Below, one piece after another: positions 27,883 through 35,909 of a DNA stretch of 35,909 bases. The notes beneath the pieces were generated by a model, which had not been told where the DNA came from, did no database searches, and saw nothing but the letters and a program-made list of their open reading frames with translations. A program made the translations under genes and the position numbers. The stretch comes from an uncultured Gammaproteobacteria bacterium. GTDB lineage: Bacteria; Pseudomonadota; Gammaproteobacteria; JAADHQ01. The stretch is taken from positions 1 to 35,909 of the forward strand of contig CAMYJO010000033.1 of assembly GCA_947258755.1 (NCBI GenBank), given 5' to 3'. Numbering within the stretch: position 1 is the first letter of the stretch; each line of letters starts with the position of its first letter.

Positions 27883-28443
27883 ATGAAAATTATATTGACG
27901 ACATTGTTTATTACCTTAACGCAGCCCTGTTTCGCGGAATCGAAACAGTCAAGCCAAATCAATCCAGATACCGGTGCCAAAACATGGGAGATATCCAGTC
28001 ATGGAGTTTTCTTTTCCCTTACCCAGATCCTGCCTGAACAACTGCAGGCATTTTATGTCAATCGTGGCTTCACTCTGAAACAAATTGAACCGTATTCGTC
28101 ATGTGTATTTATGACAGTTTTACGCAACGACAGCGCACCTGCAGAAATCCATTTTGTCAGCAACGAATGGAGTGTTATGTCAGAAGGAAAGTCTCACCGA
28201 CTAACATCAGTGGATGAATGGGTCAGGCGCTGGGAAAAAGAGGGTATCAAAAAACCTGCGATTATTGCCTTTCGCTGGGCCCAGTTTCCAATCGAGCAGA
28301 CCTACCAACCCGGAGGCGACTGGAACCAGGGTATGTTATCAATAGGCCTGGCACCTGGCTCTCATTTTGATGTGATAGCCCGCTGGGATATCAAGGGCAA
28401 GGCCTATGAGTCAAAACTTAACGGAGTACAGTGTGCGAAATAA
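27883..28443 (+). CDS. Secreted protein of unknown function paired with TlpA
   Basis: A 186-aa protein with signal peptide MKIILTTLFITLTQPCFA. The mature part has an ISSHGVFFSLTQILPEQL segment, SCVFMTVLRND, WSVMSEGKSHRL and PIEQTYQPGGDWNQGMLS, ending in a single Cys (VQCAK). Two Cys could be oxidised together. It overlaps the TlpA-like gene by eleven bases, and a GGAG inside its last codons serves the TlpA start, so the two are translationally coupled. The thioredoxin may act on this protein or on a shared partner. Confidence 0.8.
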   Translation: MKIILTTLFITLTQPCFAESKQSSQINPDTGAKTWEISSHGVFFSLTQILPEQLQAFYVNRGFTLKQIEPYSSCVFMTVLRNDSAPAEIHFVSNEWSVMSEGKSHRLTSVDEWVRRWEKEGIKKPAIIAFRWAQFPIEQTYQPGGDWNQGMLSIGLAPGSHFDVIARWDIKGKAYESKLNGVQCAK

Positions 28444-28978
28444 GAAGTTAGACTATTTACTGGCGATATTGCTAGCTGCCACGTTGACCATTTCAGGCGT
28501 CAGCCATGCAGAACAGCTTCCCCCGTTGACTCACAAACTGACGGCTATCAAAGGCGGAGTGCATGCCCCACCGCTTTCCTTGAAAAACCTGGATGGAGAA
28601 ATCGATAACATCAAGGATTTCAAAGGCAAGGTTGTGATTGTCAATTTCTGGGCCACCTGGTGCCCGCCATGCCGACGTGAAATGGGGTCGATTGAACGTT
28701 TGTATCAGGCAACGAAAGATAAAGGGGTAGAGATACTGGCGGTTAATATCGGTGAGGATGAAGATACAGTTTTCTCTTTCATGGGAACTGTAGAGCCAAC
28801 ACCGAATTTTCGCATGCTGCTTGATCCTGAGGCTTCCTCGATGCAAAACTGGAAAGTACAGGGGCTACCAACAACCTTCATCATCGATAGCAAAGGTCAG
28901 ATCGTCTATCGAGCTGTCGGTGGGCGTGAGTTCGACCACCCAGATATTAAAAGTATCGTGTTAAAATTAACCCAGTAA
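28433..28978 (+). CDS. TlpA/ResA-like periplasmic thioredoxin
   Basis: A 181-aa protein from GTG 28433, six bases after GGAG; an ATG at 28406 is open but lies inside the preceding gene without a site. Signal peptide ends near SGVSHAEQ. The AhpC/TSA-redoxin fold has APPLSLKNLDGE, VVIVNFWATWCPPCRREM (active Cys77 and Cys80), a cis-Pro region GLPTTFIID, and VYRAVGGREF. The thiol-disulfide reductase role is strong; the substrate is not known. A hairpin of the dispersed repeat follows 20 bases downstream. Confidence 0.92.
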   Translation: MRNKKLDYLLAILLAATLTISGVSHAEQLPPLTHKLTAIKGGVHAPPLSLKNLDGEIDNIKDFKGKVVIVNFWATWCPPCRREMGSIERLYQATKDKGVEILAVNIGEDEDTVFSFMGTVEPTPNFRMLLDPEASSMQNWKVQGLPTTFIIDSKGQIVYRAVGGREFDHPDIKSIVLKLTQ

Positions 28979-28998
28979 TACTGACCACCAAAACACAA

Positions 28999-29045
28999 GG
29001 TCAGAGAACAATTGTTAATAATATTTTAAAATTTGTTCTCTGACC
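28999..29045. terminator. Dispersed-repeat hairpin between convergent genes
   Basis: GGTCAGAGAACAA (28999-29011) and TTGTTCTCTGACC (29033-29045) are perfect 13-bp complements with a 21-base AT-rich loop (TTAATAATATT). It lies exactly between the TlpA stop and the stop of the leftward PKD lipoprotein, so it probably ends both transcripts. The same arms recur at 32444-32494. Confidence 0.7.
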
Positions 29046-29068
29046 CAGCTCTAGCCTATAGACAGCCG

Positions 29069-31525
29069 TTAAAACAGTACGGCTTCATTCTCACTGCTTG
29101 TATTCGTCACCCTCATTAAAGAGTTAGCTGTATCAGCATTTATAAAGAATACATCATTCTGAAATGGCAACGCTGGAAGTGGTGGTGTCGGTGATATTGT
29201 GATAAGAGAAGAACACAAGGTATCTGGACCAAAGCCATTACACTGGAAACTAGTAATATTGTCTGTCGTAGGCAGTGTACCAATCGTTACGCCGATCACA
29301 GCTGTCACAGCATTAACTTCCTTGATTGTTGCGCCAGCAAGCCCACCACTGGTACCTGCAATATCGTAGCCTTCAATCAAGAATGTTTTTTCAAGTAATT
29401 CGCTGATTCGAAATGCCGAATCGAAATCATAAGTCGTTTTAAAGATGCCTCCACTCCAGGATGCATCCGCGTGCTCAACCAGACCCGCACCATTTTCATT
29501 AATGACAGCAGCAAGTACCGGCTGAATCGAAAAGGTAGGTGTAACCGTCAGTATGCGTTTATTGTAAAAAACTTTATCATCTTTCACATAAAGTAATAAT
29601 AGGTCTTCACCTGTACCTGCTGCTGCAAGGCTAACAGGAGTACCGCCTGTCTTTGGTATTGACTTGATTTCTATACCGAGTCCCATATCAACCACTTGAT
29701 ATACGACTGAATTATTCGTGGTGAGGACACGCTGTATATCATTGGACTCTGTCCGTAATACCGTTGCATCTGCCGATCCATCCGCAGGCATTTGATACAA
29801 AATATTTCCATTAGCGAAATACACAGTCGTTCCATCGCTATCCGGAACCCAAACAATCGTCCCTGCAGGAACGCTAAAACGTGAGGGAGACAGCGTGTTG
29901 GCTGATTCCGAATAAATATGAAATTCTCCATCTATATCCAACAGTATTTCGTCAAATGTTGTTTGTACGCGCCAATCTGCGGAATTGGCAACAGTTGTTA
30001 CCGTTGTACAGCCAGTGAAGTTGACATCACATCTCTGTAATTCCCCAGCGTCATGAACCAACCAACCAGACAGGGCGGCTGTAGTCGTATCATGTATATC
30101 TTCGATGACCTTCTTCGCCAGGACAGGAGCTTCAGCTGCACCCATCCCCAGCCTGACCATTTTCCAGACATCATCATTTGTGCCGCAGTTAGCATCCGTA
30201 CCTGGTAGTACATAGAGATAAACTGAGTTCTCAGCATTGGCTAAATCTGTATGAACGGCAGTGCCCCCAATCACATTTGTGCAAATTTGATCGGCCTGGC
30301 TTTCATTAGAAACCTGCACAGGAGTTAGAGAACCGCTAATAAGCGCACTGACTTTGTAAATTCTACCGTCAGTACTTGGATAGATAACGGCATAGCTATG
30401 CTCATTCGTTATTACCCTTGTTGAAGTATCTATTGTGCCAAAACGTACTATTTCTGCTGTGGCTGAAAAACCCCCAAATGTTTGTACCAGGTTTGCAGTT
30501 GGTTCAATCAGTGCAGGTGCGGTCGGATTTGCCGGGTTGACCGCATTGAGGCTGTTTGAATAAAACAGATAACTCAAAGGTGCTGCAGGTGGAGGTGCCG
30601 CTGTATCACTAACCGTAATTGACACGTCATCAAATACGACTGCTGATGTATTGTCGGTTACCGTCAATCTGAATGTCAGTACCTCATCAACACTCACCGC
30701 GGGTGCAGTAAACACAGGATTGGTAATGGAGTTATCTGATAAAGTCACAGTCGTGCCGGATATTTGTGACCAGCTCAGTGTGACAGCCCCTTCGGCATCG
30801 CTACCAGAACCTGCAAGAGTAACCACATCACCTTCGTCAACAGTTTGATCAGGACCAGCATTCGCTACGGGCAGGGTGTTGTCAAGATTAATTACCGTGA
30901 TTGCGACACTATCTGCTTCACTATTGCCGCCATTATCTGTAACCGTTAATGTGAAGCTAAGGACTTCGTCAGCAGGGACATTTGGCGCTGTAAAATCAGG
31001 ATTACTGATGGTTGTATCCGACAAGGTAACCGTGGTTCCTGCTGTTTGTGTCCAGCTAAAAGTGACCGGGCCTTCAGTATCAGAACCACTACCGGCGAGT
31101 GATACGGAGACACCTTCATCAACAGTTTGATCCGGCCCTGCATTGACCGTTGGGGGAGAATCGAAGTCTAATATGGTAATAATCACCGTATCAATTACGC
31201 TATTACCTGAATTATCGGTGACAGTTAACTCAAAAGTCAGCATGACTGTACCGGTGACGGCAGGTGCGATAAAAGTCGGGCTGCTGACAGTACTGTCCGA
31301 TAATGTGACAGGTATTCCAGCCGTTTGCGTCCAGCTGAAGGTTACACTGCCTTGCGCATCAGAACCTGACCCTGAAAGTGATACCGTTATGCCTTCATTA
31401 ACGGATTGATTTGTACCGGCATTGACGGTGGGTGATGTATCGCCCGAGGAATCACCACTGCCGCCACAGGCTGTGATGGTTAAACTAAAGACGATAGAAA
31501 ATAGTAAATATTTGAGATGTTCCAT
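29069..31525 (-). CDS. PKD/Ig-like repeat lipoprotein with propeller-like C-terminal region
   Basis: About 818 aa from ATG 31525, behind GGGGAGAG. Signal peptide with lipobox TITAC (Cys20). Three tandem domains of about 93 residues follow (roughly 32-312), each with the pattern NAGPDQTVDEG, LAGSGSD.EG.VT.SW.Q, TVTLSD..I.NP.FTAP and LTFxLTVTDN, typical of PKD/REJ-type surface repeats. The remaining 500 residues contain short beta motifs (YPSTDGRIYKVSALI; WVPDSDGTTVYFANG; LLLYVKDDKVFYNKR) compatible with a propeller. Probably outer-membrane or surface exposed. The repeats are close in DNA and could recombine. Confidence 0.85.
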   Translation of the reverse strand: MEHLKYLLFSIVFSLTITACGGSGDSSGDTSPTVNAGTNQSVNEGITVSLSGSGSDAQGSVTFSWTQTAGIPVTLSDSTVSSPTFIAPAVTGTVMLTFELTVTDNSGNSVIDTVIITILDFDSPPTVNAGPDQTVDEGVSVSLAGSGSDTEGPVTFSWTQTAGTTVTLSDTTISNPDFTAPNVPADEVLSFTLTVTDNGGNSEADSVAITVINLDNTLPVANAGPDQTVDEGDVVTLAGSGSDAEGAVTLSWSQISGTTVTLSDNSITNPVFTAPAVSVDEVLTFRLTVTDNTSAVVFDDVSITVSDTAAPPPAAPLSYLFYSNSLNAVNPANPTAPALIEPTANLVQTFGGFSATAEIVRFGTIDTSTRVITNEHSYAVIYPSTDGRIYKVSALISGSLTPVQVSNESQADQICTNVIGGTAVHTDLANAENSVYLYVLPGTDANCGTNDDVWKMVRLGMGAAEAPVLAKKVIEDIHDTTTAALSGWLVHDAGELQRCDVNFTGCTTVTTVANSADWRVQTTFDEILLDIDGEFHIYSESANTLSPSRFSVPAGTIVWVPDSDGTTVYFANGNILYQMPADGSADATVLRTESNDIQRVLTTNNSVVYQVVDMGLGIEIKSIPKTGGTPVSLAAAGTGEDLLLLYVKDDKVFYNKRILTVTPTFSIQPVLAAVINENGAGLVEHADASWSGGIFKTTYDFDSAFRISELLEKTFLIEGYDIAGTSGGLAGATIKEVNAVTAVIGVTIGTLPTTDNITSFQCNGFGPDTLCSSLITISPTPPLPALPFQNDVFFINADTANSLMRVTNTSSENEAVLF

Positions 31526-31888
31526 TTCTCTCCCCAAAATCCATTAAATATTAACAATTGTTTGTTGTTGTGTTGTAAGCGCTGACTTACTGGTAATTTT
31601 ATATCATAAATATATTTAAAAGTCATTACAGCTAAACTATGCAGACTAAACAGATACTTATACGCTAAGCAAAGTAAAAAATACACTATAACAAAAGGGC
31701 TCTGACTCCTTCTTACACGTGAACCGCCTTCAAGCACTTCTATGTATAACATCGCTTCGTTGTCAGCATGTTGTAATCATTTCGAGTAAAGATGAAGAAG
31801 AGGGCAGTGTACAAGCTTTAGATACAAATGTAACAATGCAAGAATGGCCCTGACAAATACGAAAAGTTAATAGTAGGGAGTAATGATA
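31526..31888. other. Divergent intergenic region with a repeat scrap
   Basis: No credible gene. GGGCTCTGACTCC (31697-31709) is a relic of the GGTCAGAG-type repeat. GAAGAGGGCAG (31796-31806) recurs as GAAGAGGGCAG near 26615-26625. Promoters for both flanking genes must lie here but were not identified. Confidence 0.5.
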
Positions 31889-32395
31889 ATGAGGATGTAC
31901 ACTTCTAAAATCAGCTTGACGTTTCTTTTACTTGCTTGTTTTACTAAAGCACCATTGGCAGCGGATATTGTTAGTGCCAAGAGTATAGGAATGGAATTGG
32001 CTCGTGATATAGCGAATGAATCTGTAATGGCTTGTCGCAAGGATGGGTATCATGTTAGTGCCGTAGTCGTTGATCGTTATGGATTAGTACGTGCTTCATT
32101 GCGTGATGATTTGGCTGCACGTTTCACTCTGGAAATAGCTGAGCGTAAAGCAAACATGACAGTAATGGCATGGGCGAATAGCGGTCAGTTTAAAAAATCG
32201 CGACCGGATATTCGCCAAGAACTCAATCATATTGATGGTCTTATTGTTATGGAAGGTGGCATTAAAATCGTTGCTGGTGGATATAACTTAGGCGCTGTAG
32301 GTGTTAGTGGTGCGCCTGGCGGAGAGAAAGATGCGGTCTGTGCTACCAAGGCGCTGGCAAAACTTCAAGAAAGGATTGAATTTTCTGTAGACTGA
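31889..32395 (+). CDS. Secreted HbpS/GlcG-like (heme-degrading/haem-binding fold) protein
   Basis: A 168-aa protein; GGGAG lies eight bases before ATG 31889 and only two before ATG 31883, so 31889 is preferred. Signal peptide MRMYTSKISLTFLLLACFT. The body is the HbpS/GlcG domain: ELARDIANESVMACRKDGYHVSAVVVDRYGLVRASLRDD, AERKANMTVMAW, GGIKIVAGGYNLGAVGVSGAPGGEKDAVCATKAL (each a family landmark). Family members bind heme, cobalamin or other small cofactors. The ligand is not predictable. Confidence 0.9.
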   Translation: MRMYTSKISLTFLLLACFTKAPLAADIVSAKSIGMELARDIANESVMACRKDGYHVSAVVVDRYGLVRASLRDDLAARFTLEIAERKANMTVMAWANSGQFKKSRPDIRQELNHIDGLIVMEGGIKIVAGGYNLGAVGVSGAPGGEKDAVCATKALAKLQERIEFSVD

Positions 32396-32443
32396 CCCAT
32401 CGAGTACAAATATCTGAGCATGGACCACCCTGGTACGTAAAAT

Positions 32444-32499
32444 GGGGTCAGAGAACAATTGTTTCCAATACTAAGGAATATGTTCTCTGATCCCGTTTT
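32444..32499 (+). terminator. Dispersed-repeat hairpin with T tract
   Basis: GGGGTCAGAGAACA (32444-32457) pairs with TGTTCTCTGATCCC (32481-32494) over 14 bases with one G-T wobble, and GTTTTT follows, so it looks like an intrinsic terminator for the HbpS-like gene. Its arms match the hairpin at 28999-29045. Confidence 0.7.
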
Positions 32500-32535
32500 T
32501 GCTCTTTTGATTATAATACGACACAGTGCAAGACC

Positions 32536-32565
32536 TGACCCCGATACTTGTGACCCCGATACTTG
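32536..32565. repeat. Tandem duplication of a 15-mer
   Basis: TGACCCCGATACTTG occurs twice in direct tandem (32536-32550, 32551-32565), next to another partial copy of the repeat arms (TGTTCTCTGTCCCGG near 32575). It includes the GACCCC half of the dispersed family, so this is a small local expansion of it. Confidence 0.8.
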
Positions 32566-32595
32566 CTATTCTAATGTTCTCTGTCCCGGTTTTTC

Positions 32596-33318
32596 TCAGT
32601 TCGACGCGTTATCCTGTTTTGCATTAGCAAGTACTTCTTCGAGTGCCAGACCGGTCATACCTTGAATGGTGCGCCACAGGTAGTAAAGAATCGCCATCAT
32701 CATCAAAGTGGAGGGGATGGCGATGACCGGGTAACTGAGCAGGGTCATTTTACCGAGTTCTTCGTTAAACGCGGCACTACCCGCAGGACTGGTCACAATC
32801 CACTTGGCGAGTACGTAGTTCATGATCGCTGAAAAGAAAAAAGTAGCACCGAGGAGGTAAGTGGCCTTCATCAGGCGAGTCTCGAACACATCACTGGCAT
32901 CACGTTCGTCCAGTTTACGTTTGATTTTATCGACATTCATAACCTTGGGATTATACAGCAGGGTCCTTATCAAAGGATATCGGGTGCGGGTCGATACCAG
33001 TACCGCTATACCAATCAGTGCGGGTATAGCCGCTTCCTTGATCGCCAGCCATTGTGTATCGAGCTGCAGCAGACCGATACCACCGGTCAGCAGCACGCTG
33101 ATCAAACCCAACAATGCAATAAAGTTGAATTTCCTGTATTTGATCAATTCGAATAAACCCCAGCCGATCGGAAAGGCAAGGGCGACGATCAGGGCGTTTG
33201 TTGCGCCAAGATGCTCATCCGTACTGAGCTTCATCAGGATGATTGAAGGAATGACAAGGCTCAGTAGTAAGTCTAGCAGTGGCCTTGGTTTATGCTGTGC
33301 AGGTTGTTGTGTCATCAT
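32596..33318 (-). CDS. VC0807-family membrane protein
   Basis: A 240-aa protein with about six hydrophobic segments. It follows the VC0807 family pattern from start to end: LLDLLLSLVIPSIILMKLS, LIVALAFPIGWGLFE, YRKFNFIALLGLISVLLTGG, WLAIKEAAIPALIGIAVL, RTRYPLIRTLLYN and AFNEELGKMTLLSYPVIAIPS. The family is common in gammaproteobacteria and has no established function; it is distantly like intracellular septation protein A. Converges on the HbpS-like gene. Confidence 0.92.
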   Translation of the reverse strand: MMTQQPAQHKPRPLLDLLLSLVIPSIILMKLSTDEHLGATNALIVALAFPIGWGLFELIKYRKFNFIALLGLISVLLTGGIGLLQLDTQWLAIKEAAIPALIGIAVLVSTRTRYPLIRTLLYNPKVMNVDKIKRKLDERDASDVFETRLMKATYLLGATFFFSAIMNYVLAKWIVTSPAGSAAFNEELGKMTLLSYPVIAIPSTLMMMAILYYLWRTIQGMTGLALEEVLANAKQDNASN

Positions 33319-33761
33319 GTCTGGTGTATTGCTGAATCAATTAGTAACTCTGTTCGGGTTATTTCGAGTTGGTTTGTCCATAAGACAATCCGGCTATTCA
33401 TATTATATAACTATGCGCAATTAAGACAAAGTACAAAGTTGGAAAGAAACAAACAGGGTGACATATCTAACTTATTGTAATAACTAATAAAATTATACAT
33501 TCTTCAACAACCCATCGTATAATACATGTTTTAGATGCCAGGATGGCTATTTTTATATAAGATATTAGTCAACATAAAAATGAATGGATTCAACGTGGAT
33601 AATAATAAGCATGATCAAAGGTCTATTTTTCACACTTGTCTCATGAGTCTCTCTGGTAGGTGGGCATATCATCAGAAAAAGGCTCGCCGCCTTAAACCAT
33701 TTAATTCGTAAAAATAAGGCACCAGCTTCAAAGACTTATAGTAAGAATAATCGGAGGAACT
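33319..33761. other. AT-rich intergenic region
   Basis: About 440 bases between divergent genes. No ORF with a plausible start, no strong dyad and no copy of the dispersed repeats was recognised. The base composition drops here and stays AT-rich through the next gene, which may mark a horizontally acquired block. Confidence 0.5.
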
Positions 33762-35117
33762 ATGAGTAAAGAAAAAGGATTTTATAAAATCAGAAACTTT
33801 ATTTTATGCAGCATTATGCTGTTTATGCACACGTTTGCCCACGCAGGTTTTGACAAAAAATCGTATTATTATAAAGATTCCGCTCCTTTGGTTGGGGCTT
33901 GGGCAGGCGAGCTATTGGGTAAACCATTTGAAATATCACTTTGGCCTAGCCCGGAATTTCGACGTTTAACTGGTGCAATGATTTGGGGTGAGTGCAAAGC
34001 CGCTTTAAACTTTACACATATGCATCGTGGCAATTATAAATCACGTGGGCTATCTCTTCCCAAACAGGGCATATATAAACGTCTATTCAAATTTGGCGGT
34101 TTACCAGAAAGCTTTATAAGAAAGAGAGAGAAAATAGATTTCAAATTTACCAACAATAATTGCCCAAAATATTTTCCAGGCTATGCAAAAAAATACTGCC
34201 TGTATTTTATCAGTGACCCAAACTTTTCAACATTGACTCCTTATATTCAAAAAAGGAATCAACCAACTCTGGAAAAGCAAGCCGGTACATTATCTCGTGT
34301 CAAACCGACAGTACAAATGAAAGACTCAATTCAAAAACTGGATCGTGTAAAAATATACAAACTGGATTCTAATGCTAAAATTACCATTTTAGACCCTGGT
34401 AAAAAATACCTTGATGTAGTCGAGAGTAATAAATTTAAACCTGGTCTAGCTCAACAAAAACCTATACAAGGACAGGCAGGCAAGTCAAGCCGATCATTAG
34501 ATAACAAATCAGCGAAAACGATAATGATTAAATCACCAGCTGGTTTTTATGTGGTATCGAAAAAAGGAATCAATAAAGTAAAAATTCTTCGGCACGAAAA
34601 AAACAATAATAAATATGTACTGGATTTGTATAAGGTGACCGGGAATGAACCACTGTTCAAGGTTGGCGAAAGAACGGGACGTGCGTCCTGGTACTACAAA
34701 ACACAACAATTGCGTCATACTGGTATTGCTAAAGTACCAGGACTTCGACGCTGTAATTTCTGGACTAAACCTGCATGGTCATTTTCTTTCAAAATAATAA
34801 AACCTAATGTATGGAAGGAAACTAACAATTTTGTGACTGGAAGAAGGCCAAAAAGTGTCTGCGAACAAATAAGAATTGAAGAGGATACTTGTAAGTGGTG
34901 GTGCAAGCGCACACCACCGCCACGGAAGCCAGGGTATTATTTGGTAAGTGACTTGACGTTGGCAAAAAACCTATATAAAAAAATAGCCCAACCCTTAAAG
35001 CGCAAACGTGCCAACCAAGGAAAGAATGCGCCAAGCCGTCAGCAAAAAGACCCTTGGGGAAAATATTGGGATCAGAAAGTACGCGATTCTCGGGACAATG
35101 TGCTCGATAACTGGTAA
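33762..35117 (+). CDS. Exported 451-aa protein of unknown function
   Basis: CGGAGGA lies just before the ATG. Signal peptide ends LFMHTFAHA (about residue 28). The N-terminal region (VGAWAGELLGKPFEISLW, IWGECKAALNFT) looks like a compact beta domain. A central Lys/Gln-rich linker (about 165-255) is probably disordered. The C-terminal part has short strands (GFYVVSKKGINKVKIL; GRASWYYKTQQLRH), CNFWTKPAWSFSFKI, and CKWWC (377-381), then a basic tail. Cys are few but paired. The gene is AT-rich compared with its neighbours and codes many Lys/Asn. It resembles no family I know. Confidence 0.8.
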   Translation: MSKEKGFYKIRNFILCSIMLFMHTFAHAGFDKKSYYYKDSAPLVGAWAGELLGKPFEISLWPSPEFRRLTGAMIWGECKAALNFTHMHRGNYKSRGLSLPKQGIYKRLFKFGGLPESFIRKREKIDFKFTNNNCPKYFPGYAKKYCLYFISDPNFSTLTPYIQKRNQPTLEKQAGTLSRVKPTVQMKDSIQKLDRVKIYKLDSNAKITILDPGKKYLDVVESNKFKPGLAQQKPIQGQAGKSSRSLDNKSAKTIMIKSPAGFYVVSKKGINKVKILRHEKNNNKYVLDLYKVTGNEPLFKVGERTGRASWYYKTQQLRHTGIAKVPGLRRCNFWTKPAWSFSFKIIKPNVWKETNNFVTGRRPKSVCEQIRIEEDTCKWWCKRTPPPRKPGYYLVSDLTLAKNLYKKIAQPLKRKRANQGKNAPSRQQKDPWGKYWDQKVRDSRDNVLDNW

Positions 35118-35198
35118 TAGTAAACGGCAATAAGGAGAAAAGGGTGGCGATGACAAATGGTAATACAAACATTAAAAGGGCTCTGACCCGAATGGCAC

Positions 35199-35909
35199 TT
35201 ACTTAAGCTTCTTGGGATGGCCATTTTTCCTTACCTGTTCTCGCGCCTCATCGCGCGGACTGGTTAATAACGAGAAAGCCTTGGGCCTTCGTTTAACAGC
35301 TCTGGGCTCAATACGTCCCGGTCGATTTCCAACCCGTTGCTGCGCCATCATCCGAAACAGTAACCCAAGCTTAGCATCGTCCAATCCTTGTGCATAATGC
35401 ATGTAGTGCAACCATAATTGCAAACAATGCTTAAAGCTAATCTGTCTCGGGCTAATGTCTGCCAGTAAAGCTGATTGTGCCATCATCAATCGAATCAAGT
35501 TATACGCCAGCAGATACGTCCATATCTCTTTCAAGGCCATCTCAGGGGTCTTGCAACTAAGAGCATTCATGCCCATCGTCTCTTTAATATGACGAATATC
35601 CAACTCGATATGCCAACGGCGTTGGTACAATGCCTTTAACCTGTTTTTCGGGTAACTTTTGTGACAGGTCATGGTGGTTACCATCACCTTTCCACCCGCT
35701 TTTAATTCGCGAACGGTAATGCTATCCGGTGCTGTGTGATAGTCTGCTTCACTCATCCAATACGGACGCACTTTGGGTTTATCGATCACGATAAGATGAT
35801 CACGTTCCCCCAGCTTATGACCGCATCGAAAATCGGTAGTACGCTTTCTTGCACCTTGTTGTTCCATTAATATATCGATGCCACGTGCCTGCATGGCAGC
35901 CATAAAAAA
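35199..35909 (-). mobile_element. IS4-family transposase, C-terminal part, runs off the right edge
   Basis: The minus-strand frame is open from the window edge to a TAA at 35199-35201. It carries the IS4 YREK signature exactly: Y-x2-R-x3-E-x6-K in YQRRWHIELDIRHIK, followed by TMGMNALSCKTPEM and KEIWTYLLAYNLIR. The VRELKAGGKVMVTTM stretch precedes it. The N-terminal catalytic Asp residues lie outside the window. The 15-mer GGCACTTACTTAAGC at 35194-35208, overlapping the stop, is identical to 27535-27549 and probably lies in or beside the element's terminal repeat. Confidence 0.9.

Noticed and set aside
34878-34912. CKWWC shared by the 451-aa protein and the metzincin-like protein
   Set aside because: A five-residue match in Cys/Trp/Lys-rich segments with no further similarity; likely coincidence.

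Overview
The window looks like a chromosomal accessory region of a gammaproteobacterium. The gene families point that way: a VC0807-type membrane protein, a TfoX-N protein, a GAPDH-ArsJ arsenate operon, a CzcCBA efflux set, DsrE and quinoprotein-relay-type metallohydrolase genes, and IS4/IS30-type elements. No rRNA, tRNA or CRISPR array was seen. The genus cannot be fixed from the sequence alone.

Layout. 1-7.2 kb: the end of a beta-propeller gene, a palindromic dispersed repeat, then a tightly packed plus-strand gene run. It holds an ICMT-like membrane methyltransferase, a secreted protein, a membrane-anchored YHS protein, a DUF5676 protein, a second YHS protein with an HMA-like tail, two FtsX/MacB-type permeases, an ABC ATPase carrying its own C-terminal YHS domain, a His/Met-rich secreted protein, and a second secreted protein related to the first. 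I read this as a metal-handling ABC system. The YHS-tailed ATPase is its most unusual part. A TVP38-type membrane protein follows.

7.9-11 kb: an IS30 transposase remnant, then an arsenate-resistance operon (arsR with an operator-like dyad, GAPDH, arsJ). 11-17.4 kb: a minus-strand CaCA exchanger and a small HTH protein, a gene-poor 0.6 kb stretch, a plus-strand run of small secreted proteins ending in DsrE and a metallo-beta-lactamase-fold lipoprotein, a CbiM-like permease pair on the minus strand, and a TfoX-N gene with one in-frame amber codon overlapping a GFA-family gene.

17.5-23.6 kb: a minus-strand czcCBA-type divalent-metal efflux operon, with a His-rich small protein upstream. The adaptor gene carries a one-base frameshift. 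24-26.5 kb: an orphan plus-strand group (Cys-rich lipoprotein, 2-TM protein, and a 573-aa protein with a Cys cluster, long hydrophobic helices and a C-terminal metzincin-like HExxHxxDxxHD site), which is the second main novelty candidate.

26.5-35.9 kb: a mosaic of AraC debris, a second ICMT-like gene, a TlpA thioredoxin with its partner, a PKD-repeat lipoprotein, an HbpS/GlcG-like protein, a VC0807 protein, an unknown 451-aa secreted protein and the end of an IS4-type transposase. The gaps are littered with a dispersed GGTCAGAGAACA-type inverted repeat. Three metal or metalloid modules (YHS-ABC, ars, czc) plus the transposon debris suggest a metal-resistance accessory region built by successive insertions and now partly decaying.
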